Shown here: positions 41,670-47,397 of the stretch, in pieces
Numbering within the stretch: position 1 is the stretch's first letter
Layout of the letters: every line of letters begins with the position of its first letter
NCBI GenBank assembly: GCA_902590245.1
Contig: CACIWG010000001.1
Location: 65,747-113,143 of the forward strand
Direction: 5' to 3'
Origin: an uncultured SAR116 cluster alpha proteobacterium
GTDB taxonomy: Bacteria > Pseudomonadota > Alphaproteobacteria > Puniceispirillales > Marisalimonadaceae
DNA length: 47,397 nt
Translations under genes and position numbers: made by a program
Notes under the pieces: generated by a model
What the model was told of the DNA's origin: nothing
Databases searched by the model: none
The model's input: the letters and a program-made list of their open reading frames with translations, nothing else

Positions 41670-42542
41670 ATGAAAGTTAAAATTGGAATAATTGGTGGTT
41701 CAGGAGTATATAATTTGGATGGATTAGAGAACCCAAATTGGATAAAAGTAAAATCTCCCTGGGGAAAAACGTCAGATGACATATTAACAGGTAATTTAAA
41801 TGATATTGAATTAGTTTTTTTACCTAGACATAGCAGAAATCATAATATTTCCCCTAGTGATATTCCTTATCAGGCTAATATCGATGCATTAAAAAGACTT
41901 GATGTAACTGATATAATATCAGTTTCTGCTTGTGGTAGCCTAAATGAAAAGTTTAAACCTGGTGATTTTGTTTTGGTGGACCAGTATATTGATAGGACTT
42001 TTAAAAGAGAAAAAAGTTTTTTTGGAGCTGGTTGTGTTGCCCATGTTAGTATGGCTCATCCTACCTGCGAAAGATTAAGTAATTTACTTTTTGAAGCTGG
42101 AAAAAAAATTAATCTAAATATTTTTAAAGGGGGAACTTATTTGACAATGGAAGGCCCACAATTCTCCACATTGGCTGAATCTTTACTTTACAAAAATGTT
42201 TGGAATTGTGATGTTATTGGAATGACTAATATGCCAGAAGCAAAGTTAGCTAGAGAAGCAGAAATTTGTTATGCATCTTTATCAATGGTTACTGACTTTG
42301 ATTGTTGGCACCCAGATCATGATAAAGTTGAGGTATCTGATATTATTAGAGTATTAACTCAAAACTCATCAAATGCTCAGTCATTGATAAAAGAACTTAC
42401 AATTAATATTCCTAAAGAGAGAGAACTTTGTGAATATGGATGTAATACTGCACTCGATAATGCAATTATTACTCCTTCACAACATAGAGATGAAGCACTG
42501 GAAACAAAGCTAGATGCTATTTTAAAAAGAGTAAGTTCATAA
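41670..42542 (+). CDS. mtnP: S-methyl-5'-thioadenosine phosphorylase
   Basis: A 290-residue trimeric-type phosphorylase that splits 5'-methylthioadenosine into adenine and 5-methylthioribose-1-phosphate. Family elements are GIIGGSGVY (about 6-14), LPRHSRNHNISPSDIPYQAN (phosphate site, about 52-71), SACGSLNEKFKPGDFVLVDQ, TMEGPQFSTLAE, IGMTNMPEAKLAREAE and the purine-specific Asp in TDFDCWH. The NMPE/Thr pattern favours MTA over guanosine or inosine. It starts 3 bases after the PuuD-like gene and precedes apt by 10 bases, so the released adenine can be recycled directly. Confidence 0.93.
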   Translation: MKVKIGIIGGSGVYNLDGLENPNWIKVKSPWGKTSDDILTGNLNDIELVFLPRHSRNHNISPSDIPYQANIDALKRLDVTDIISVSACGSLNEKFKPGDFVLVDQYIDRTFKREKSFFGAGCVAHVSMAHPTCERLSNLLFEAGKKINLNIFKGGTYLTMEGPQFSTLAESLLYKNVWNCDVIGMTNMPEAKLAREAEICYASLSMVTDFDCWHPDHDKVEVSDIIRVLTQNSSNAQSLIKELTINIPKERELCEYGCNTALDNAIITPSQHRDEALETKLDAILKRVSS

Positions 42543-42552
42543 AGGTACATTA

Positions 42553-43083
42553 ATGAATAAAATTATAGAATCGATTAGAACAATACCAGATTTTCCAAAA
42601 AAAGGGATTATGTTTAGAGATGTAACCACCTTATTTAGTAATCCCATCGCTTTCAAACAAACCATCAATGAAATATGCAATTATTGGGAAAATAAAAACC
42701 TGACAAAAATAATTGGAATTGAAGCAAGAGGTTTTATCATAGGTTCATGTGTTTCTTTAGAACTTGGTTTGCCATTTATACCGATAAGGAAAAAAGGCAA
42801 ACTTCCTCATACTACTATTGAAGAAAGTTATGAACTTGAGTACGGAAAAGCAACAATTGAAATACACTCTGATGCATTAGATGCAAACGATAATGTATTG
42901 ATAATTGATGATTTAATTGCTACAGGCGGAACCGCTTTAGCTGCAATATCGTTGGTCAAAAGATTAGAAGCTTCAATATCTGGTTGCTCTTTTATTATTG
43001 ATTTACCTGTTCTTGAAGGCAATAAGAAAATAACAGATTTAGGTATTGAAGTTCAAACATTATGTGAATTCTCTGGGCACTAA
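42553..43083 (+). CDS. apt: Adenine phosphoribosyltransferase
   Basis: A 176-residue enzyme that converts adenine and PRPP to AMP. The PRPP-binding motif is VLIIDDLIATGGTALAA (about 116-132). FPKKGIMFRDVTTLFS (about 15-30) and GIEARGFIIGS (about 56-66) form the adenine-site loops, matching bacterial Apt in length. It is directly downstream of mtnP (10 bases), a common pairing that salvages the adenine made from methylthioadenosine. Its 3' end is convergent with the aldolase-dehydrogenase gene, 3 bases away. Confidence 0.94.
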   Translation: MNKIIESIRTIPDFPKKGIMFRDVTTLFSNPIAFKQTINEICNYWENKNLTKIIGIEARGFIIGSCVSLELGLPFIPIRKKGKLPHTTIEESYELEYGKATIEIHSDALDANDNVLIIDDLIATGGTALAAISLVKRLEASISGCSFIIDLPVLEGNKKITDLGIEVQTLCEFSGH

Positions 43084-43086
43084 AAA

Positions 43087-45126
43087 CTACCTTAAACTTG
43101 ATTCAATATTTCCACCATCTATCGTAAAAACATGAGCTGTAGTTTTTTTGGATTTAACTAAAGATAAAAAACCTTTAGCAACATCCTCTGCAAGAACTTC
43201 TTTTTTCAATAAGTTACCTTTCATATACTTTTCTTCAGAGACACCTCTACTTTTTGATCTAGCTTTAATAAGTTTATCATTTAATAACCCAGATTTAATT
43301 TTATCTGCATTAATTCCATTTACCTTAATATTAAACTTTCCTAATTCTAATGCTAATTGTTTAACTAAAAAAAATAATGAAGCTTTAGGTAAACCGTAAG
43401 AACCAAAATTCATTCCTGGATTTACCGCTTGTTTGGTAACATTAAATATAATATCACCACCAGAATTTTGATCCATTAAAACTTTAGAAACCAGTTGAGA
43501 TAAATTGTAATGGGCAAAAAAATTAATTTCAAAACTTTTTCTCAATAACTTTTCGTCAAGATCAATAAATGGTTTTTCTATAGCTATGCCAGCATTAGAG
43601 ATTAAAATATCTACACCTCCAAAGTAATTTAAACAATGTTTCATAACATTTTTAAGATCTCTTTGTTTTGTAATATCTGCAACTAAACTATAAGATTCAT
43701 TTTTAATTTGAGCTGAAGTTTCCATTAAAGATTTTTCATTAATATCAATCAAGAATAGATTAGCGCCCTCCTCTGAAAACTTTTTAGAAATTTCTCTTCC
43801 AATTGTACCTCCAGCTCCAGTAACCATAACAATCTTACCATTCAAAGATTTAGGCTTACTTAATTTTAACTTTGCTTGTTCTAGAGACCAGTACTCCATC
43901 TGAAAATGGTTATTATCATTTATTGGGTAATAACCTCCTAAATCAACACATTTAGACATTACTTTAATATTTTGTAACCCAATATCTCCAGCAATAACTG
44001 AATTTCTTTTATTTGAGCCAATACCGATTAGACCAACACCTTTAACCCAAGCAATGTTTGGTGTTGGATCTAACATAACATATGAACCTTTTTGCTTTAA
44101 GCTATTTGCTTTAAAATATTTTATGTAGTTATTTTTATAAGCGATAATTTTATTTGATAATTCAGCCTCAAAGTTATTATCTGAAAAATTTAAAATTATA
44201 GGTTCTTTTTTGATCCTTATAACATGATCTGGTGAAGAAACCCCTTTTTTGCTTAATTGAAGTAGATCTTTTCTTTCCATAAAATCTAATGTAAAATTAT
44301 CGTTTCTTAAATCAAATATTGGAGAATAACTTGCATCATCAGTGTGTTTAAGAATATTTTTTCTGAATATAGAAATAAAATCTTGATAATTAAAATTATT
44401 TTTTTTAATCGATTTAGCTTTATAGACTTTTTTATTTTTGCTTAAAAAGGCATCCAATTTATTTGAATGCTCAATAACTTTTTCATAAGATGATTTAGCT
44501 GTATCACCCCATGTAAAATACCCGTGATTTACTAGAAGCATTGCTTCTATATCCTTGTTTTTCTCATATATTTCAATAGCTTTTTTGGATAATTTAAAGC
44601 CTGGCATTATATAAGGAACTATGCAAAATTTGTTTCCGAATACTTCTTCTGTAATTTCCTTATAATTTTTTAAGTTTGCTAATACTAAAAAAGGAGTTGC
44701 ATGCGTATGATCAACAAACTTATGAGGTAAGAATGCGTGCAATAATGTTTCTACAGAAGGATTGGGTGAAGTAGATAACATTAAGTTTGCACGTTGTAAG
44801 TTGACCATATCCTCATCTGACAATGAATTTAAATTTCTTAATTTTAACAATGGATCTAATCTAACTGCAGGCAATCCTGGGGCTTCAATTGTATCTAGAT
44901 CCCATCCAGATCCTTTTATACATAAGACATCAATTTTATTTCCAAAAATATCTTCTTGAATAGTTTTACATGAAGTGTTACCTCCTCCATGCATAACTAG
45001 ATCAGGTATTTTACCTATAATTCTAGAACTATAAACTCGAGTACCTAAATCATACCTAAATAAAGTATTGTTGATTTTTTTTACATATGAATTTTTATCT
45101 TTTTCGTTCCATAAATTTTTAAACAT
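43087..45126 (-). CDS. Bifunctional class II aldolase/short-chain dehydrogenase
   Basis: A 679-residue two-domain protein. The N-terminal class II aldolase/adducin domain (about 20-330) has the phosphate loop HGGGNTS (46-52), catalytic Glu126, zinc ligands His140 and His142 (DHTHATP) and His201 (VNHGYFTW). The C-terminal SDR domain (about 428-679) has TGAGGTIG (436-443), NAG (511-513), Tyr577 and Lys581. The usual catalytic Ser is Thr564. The fusion type is known from rhamnulose-1-phosphate aldolase/lactaldehyde dehydrogenases. Here no rhamnose gene is near: mtnA follows 1 base upstream and mtnP-apt is next door. Cleavage of 5-methylthioribulose-1-phosphate (or 5-deoxyribulose-1-phosphate) and oxidation or reduction of the released aldehyde is the inferred role. 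Confidence 0.88.
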   Translation of the reverse strand: MFKNLWNEKDKNSYVKKINNTLFRYDLGTRVYSSRIIGKIPDLVMHGGGNTSCKTIQEDIFGNKIDVLCIKGSGWDLDTIEAPGLPAVRLDPLLKLRNLNSLSDEDMVNLQRANLMLSTSPNPSVETLLHAFLPHKFVDHTHATPFLVLANLKNYKEITEEVFGNKFCIVPYIMPGFKLSKKAIEIYEKNKDIEAMLLVNHGYFTWGDTAKSSYEKVIEHSNKLDAFLSKNKKVYKAKSIKKNNFNYQDFISIFRKNILKHTDDASYSPIFDLRNDNFTLDFMERKDLLQLSKKGVSSPDHVIRIKKEPIILNFSDNNFEAELSNKIIAYKNNYIKYFKANSLKQKGSYVMLDPTPNIAWVKGVGLIGIGSNKRNSVIAGDIGLQNIKVMSKCVDLGGYYPINDNNHFQMEYWSLEQAKLKLSKPKSLNGKIVMVTGAGGTIGREISKKFSEEGANLFLIDINEKSLMETSAQIKNESYSLVADITKQRDLKNVMKHCLNYFGGVDILISNAGIAIEKPFIDLDEKLLRKSFEINFFAHYNLSQLVSKVLMDQNSGGDIIFNVTKQAVNPGMNFGSYGLPKASLFFLVKQLALELGKFNIKVNGINADKIKSGLLNDKLIKARSKSRGVSEEKYMKGNLLKKEVLAEDVAKGFLSLVKSKKTTAHVFTIDGGNIESSLR

Positions 45127-45127
45127 A

Positions 45128-46216
45128 TTATTCTGTTAACTCTTTTAATTTTTTTAAAGAATTTTCATCTGCTTGATAAACGCCATAATCTGTAATTAAC
45201 CCAGAAACTAATCTTGATGGAGTTACATCAAAAGCAGGATTTCTACAAGATGTTCCAGCTAATGATATATTTACTTTTTCAATTTTATTACCTTCCAACA
45301 ATCCTTGTACGTAAGAAACTTCTTCATGACTTCTCTCTTCAATTGGTATTTCTGTTAAACCATTTTTTAAATTCCAATCAATTGTTGAGTTTGGTAATGC
45401 TACATAAAATGGGATATTATTATCTTTAGCAGACAGAGCTTTTAAATAAGTTCCAATTTTATTGCATACATCTCCAGAAGAGGTTGTTCTGTCTGAGCCA
45501 ACTAAAACCATATCAATTTCACCGTGTTGCATCAAATGTCCACCAGCATTGTCCACTATTAGATCATGATTAATGTTATTGTGACTTAATTCCCATGCTG
45601 TTAATTGTGCCCCTTGGTTCCTTGGCCTAGTTTCATCTACAAAAACATGAACATCAATACCCTTTTTTTTCGCATGATAAATTGGAGAAGTCGCAGTGCC
45701 CCAATCGACAGTCGCAAGCCATCCAGCATTACAATGAGTTAATATATTAATTTTATTTGATTTTTTCTTTTTTAATATTTCTTGAATAATATTTAAACCA
45801 TTTTCTCCTATTTTTTTATTTGAAATTATATCATGTTCAAAAATTTCATCTGCTTTTTTAAAAGCTTGTTCTAAAATATCATCATCATTTACTGATAAAA
45901 GTGCCTTTTTCATTTCTTCTAATGCCCAAAATAAATTTACAGCTGTAGGTCGAGTTTCTAGTAAATTACTACAAATCATATCAAGATCATTCTTTTTGTG
46001 GCCAGATAACAAAGAAACGGCCACCGCATATGCTGCAGTAACACCGATAAGAGGGGCACCTCTAACAAGCATATCTTTAATGGCAATACAAAAATCACTT
46101 AAATTTTTAAGTTCAACAATTTTAAATTCATGAGGAAGAATCCTTTGATCAATTATAAAAACTTGTTTTTTTTCATTTCTCCAAATAGAAGTGTAATGTT
46201 TTCCATTAACTATCAT
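45128..46216 (-). CDS. mtnA: S-methyl-5-thioribose-1-phosphate isomerase
   Basis: A 362-residue isomerase turning methylthioribose-1-phosphate into methylthioribulose-1-phosphate. The catalytic Cys is in LTHCNAGWLATVDWGTA and the catalytic Asp in VLVGSDRTTSSGDVCNKIGTY. The substrate-phosphate RGAPLIGVTAAYAVA run (about 53-67) and the DVTPSRLVSGLITDYGVY C-terminal element are all standard for MtnA rather than eIF2B. It lies 1 base upstream of the aldolase-dehydrogenase gene and is cotranscribed with it. It links that enzyme to the MtnP product made from the gene cluster on the other strand. Confidence 0.94.
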   Translation of the reverse strand: MIVNGKHYTSIWRNEKKQVFIIDQRILPHEFKIVELKNLSDFCIAIKDMLVRGAPLIGVTAAYAVAVSLLSGHKKNDLDMICSNLLETRPTAVNLFWALEEMKKALLSVNDDDILEQAFKKADEIFEHDIISNKKIGENGLNIIQEILKKKKSNKINILTHCNAGWLATVDWGTATSPIYHAKKKGIDVHVFVDETRPRNQGAQLTAWELSHNNINHDLIVDNAGGHLMQHGEIDMVLVGSDRTTSSGDVCNKIGTYLKALSAKDNNIPFYVALPNSTIDWNLKNGLTEIPIEERSHEEVSYVQGLLEGNKIEKVNISLAGTSCRNPAFDVTPSRLVSGLITDYGVYQADENSLKKLKELTE

Positions 46217-46247
46217 ATTATATTTATACTAATTTAATTTTAAAAAT

Positions 46248-46784
46248 CTAATTAATATTATAAATTTTACAAATTTCTGATAATTTTTTTTTAAATAATT
46301 CTGCTCCAACGAGAAGTTCTTTTGACCAGAATTTCAAACTTTTTTTTTCAGCGTAATCTGATACAAATTTATAACATAAAAAATCAATATTAAATTTTTG
46401 AGAAAACTTTGCATATACATATGCTTCCATATCAACTAAATCCGTATAAATTTTTAAATTATTTTTTAAAACAGTTTCACCAGTAGCACAGGATAAACCG
46501 TCCTTATTTATTATTATTTTCTTAGAGGTTAAATAAGCATCTCTATCATAAAAAGATGTAACTTTAATTAATCCAGACAACTTTTTGTTAAGAGCTCCAG
46601 CAGAACCATAATTTATTATAAACAAAGGTTTGAATTTTAAATATGAATCGTATATCGCAAAAGATGCATTAACCTTTCCAACACCTGTGTAAATTACATT
46701 AAAATCATTTAAATAATTTTTTGGCAGTTCTTTTTTTAAAGCAACTAAGATTAGAATATCTTTTTTTTTGATAATTTTGTTCAT
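46248..46784 (-). CDS. MTA/SAH-nucleosidase-like phosphorylase-superfamily protein
   Basis: A 178-residue protein of the PNP/MTAN fold. Seen are LVALKKELP (about 12-20), TGVGKVNASFA (about 33-43), NYGSAGALNKKL (about 58-69), VDMEAYVYAK (purine/ribose Glu) and FVSDYAEK (catalytic Asp). It is shorter than typical MTAN (about 230 residues), with compressed middle loops. Possible substrates are S-adenosylhomocysteine, methylthioadenosine or 5'-deoxyadenosine. No methylthioribose kinase gene is nearby, so MtnP, not this enzyme, is the likely feeder of MtnA. It lies 31 bases upstream of mtnA on the same strand. Confidence 0.75.
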   Translation of the reverse strand: MNKIIKKKDILILVALKKELPKNYLNDFNVIYTGVGKVNASFAIYDSYLKFKPLFIINYGSAGALNKKLSGLIKVTSFYDRDAYLTSKKIIINKDGLSCATGETVLKNNLKIYTDLVDMEAYVYAKFSQKFNIDFLCYKFVSDYAEKKSLKFWSKELLVGAELFKKKLSEICKIYNIN

Positions 46785-46801
46785 GATTTAAAGAATATAT
46801 T

Positions 46802-46838
46802 TTAATTTAAAATTTAATAATAATAAATTTTAAATTAA
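46802..46838. repeat. Perfect 15-bp AT-only inverted repeat in a divergent promoter region
   Basis: The arms at 46802-46816 (TTAATTTAAAATTTA) and 46824-46838 are exact reverse complements around a 7-base loop. The repeat fills most of the 63-base space between the nucleosidase-like and amidase starts. It could form a cruciform or bind a regulator. AT-only composition raises the chance of coincidence, but 15 perfect pairs are notable. Confidence 0.45.
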
Positions 46839-46847
46839 CATAAACAT

Positions 46848-47397
46848 ATGACTTACTTGGTACCACATTCTCCTGAAAAAGAAATTTGTATATCTAATAG
46901 TGGTAGTTTGTCAGGCATGACTTTTTTATGTAAAGATATGTGTGACATTAAAGGCTTCAAATCTTCATGTGGAAATCCTGATTTTTATAAATACTCAATA
47001 GAGGCTTTAGATTACGCTCCATTTTTAAAAAAAATTTTGAATGAAGGTGCAATTTTAAAAGGAATTACAATTTGCGATGAGTTTTTTTATTCCATTATTG
47101 GAGAAAACAAACATTATGGAACACCTGAAAATTTAAACTCACCAAAATGTGTTCCAGGTGGATCCAGCTCTGGTTCAGCTGCAGCTCTGACTCAAATGGA
47201 TTATGATTTTACAATAGGAACTGATACTGGTGGGTCAGTAAGAGTTCCCGCATCTTTTTGTGGAGTTTTTGGATTTAGACCAACTCATGGCAGAATTAAT
47301 CTTAAAAAAGTTTATCCGATGTCAGAGAGCTTTGATACATTGGGATGGTTTTCTAACAATAAATCAAACATGCTAAAATTAGGTAAGTTATTTTTTG
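46848..47397 (+). CDS. Amidase signature family protein (5' part; runs off the right edge)
   Basis: The first 183 codons of an amidase, with no stop before the end of the window. The amidase signature is clear: catalytic Lys29 in LCKDMCDIKG, the cis-Ser near residue 106 in PGGSSSGSAAA, and nucleophile Ser130 in TDTGGSVRVPASFCG. The N-terminus is short, with Lys at residue 29. This resembles compact amidases such as plant AMI1 rather than GatA. It is divergent from the nucleosidase-like gene across an AT-only inverted repeat. Its substrate is unknown; an amide formed in the sulfur-compound pathway is one possibility. Confidence 0.85.
   Translation, partial: MTYLVPHSPEKEICISNSGSLSGMTFLCKDMCDIKGFKSSCGNPDFYKYSIEALDYAPFLKKILNEGAILKGITICDEFFYSIIGENKHYGTPENLNSPKCVPGGSSSGSAAALTQMDYDFTIGTDTGGSVRVPASFCGVFGFRPTHGRINLKKVYPMSESFDTLGWFSNNKSNMLKLGKLFF

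Noticed and set aside
43087-45126. Rhamnose catabolic fusion enzyme (rhaD-type)
   Set aside because: The domain fusion is of that type, but there is no rhamnose isomerase, kinase, mutarotase or transporter nearby and the partner gene is mtnA. Rhamnose remains possible but less likely from context.
1-47397. Mobile element, integrase, attachment site or CRISPR array
   Set aside because: No transposase, recombinase, tRNA-linked repeat or regularly spaced repeat was seen on either strand.

Overview
The window is very AT-rich and densely packed, with short or overlapping gene junctions. It has a TRAP transporter, sugar ABC transporter genes, many oxidoreductases and two molybdenum hydroxylases. 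This suggests a streamlined heterotrophic marine alphaproteobacterium, of the SAR11, HIMB59 or AEGEAN-169 kind. That placement is inferred from composition and gene content, since no rRNA or other marker gene is present. I saw no tRNA, rRNA, CRISPR array, insertion sequence or phage gene.

Layout. 1-3.8 kb: the end of a carbohydrate ABC transporter operon (two permeases, an MGH1-type glycoside hydrolase, a MalK-type ATPase). 3.9-9.7 kb: two reductases, small membrane or unknown proteins (one apparently starting at a non-AUG codon), a beta-hydroxyacid dehydrogenase and an isochorismatase-family hydrolase. 9.7-18.1 kb: a long minus-strand operon with an HpsN-type dehydrogenase, an SDR, two MDR enzymes, a two-subunit molybdenum hydroxylase of the IorAB/NicAB type and a Gfo/Idh/MocA enzyme, preceded by a flavin reductase. 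18.2-22.2 kb: lysR-dctQMP, a regulated TRAP importer closed by a clear terminator. 22.4-29.7 kb: two divergent operons around a perfect inverted repeat. The minus arm has a dehydrogenase, cupin, YciI-like protein and cyclase-family hydrolase. The plus arm has a luciferase-like monooxygenase, alpha/beta hydrolase, VOC protein, second cyclase-family hydrolase and an FAD monooxygenase resembling 2,6-dihydroxypyridine 3-monooxygenase. 29.7-33.4 kb: a three-subunit CoxMSL-type molybdenum hydroxylase.

Together, 9-33 kb reads as a catabolic island for an imported acid or heteroaromatic compound: uptake, hydroxylation by molybdenum enzymes, flavin-dependent oxygenation, hydrolytic ring or amide opening, and NAD-linked oxidation. 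The substrate cannot be named from sequence. A pyridine-like N-heterocycle is the most economical guess, and the HpsN-like gene raises an organosulfonate as a second possibility.

33.5-40.2 kb: OsmC, a PuuE-like deacetylase, a PfkB kinase, PhoB and a PhoR without membrane segments (with a Pho-box-like direct repeat upstream), a second Gfo/Idh/MocA enzyme, a glutathione transferase and a quinone reductase. 40.4-47.4 kb: iron superoxide dismutase, a PuuD-like membrane protein, then a 5'-methylthioadenosine salvage group: mtnP, apt, a fused class II aldolase/short-chain dehydrogenase, mtnA and an MTA/SAH-nucleosidase-like gene. The window ends inside an amidase. The aldolase-dehydrogenase fusion next to mtnA and mtnP is the strongest candidate for an undescribed system: a DHAP-shunt variant that splits methylthioribulose-1-phosphate and handles the resulting aldehyde in one polypeptide.
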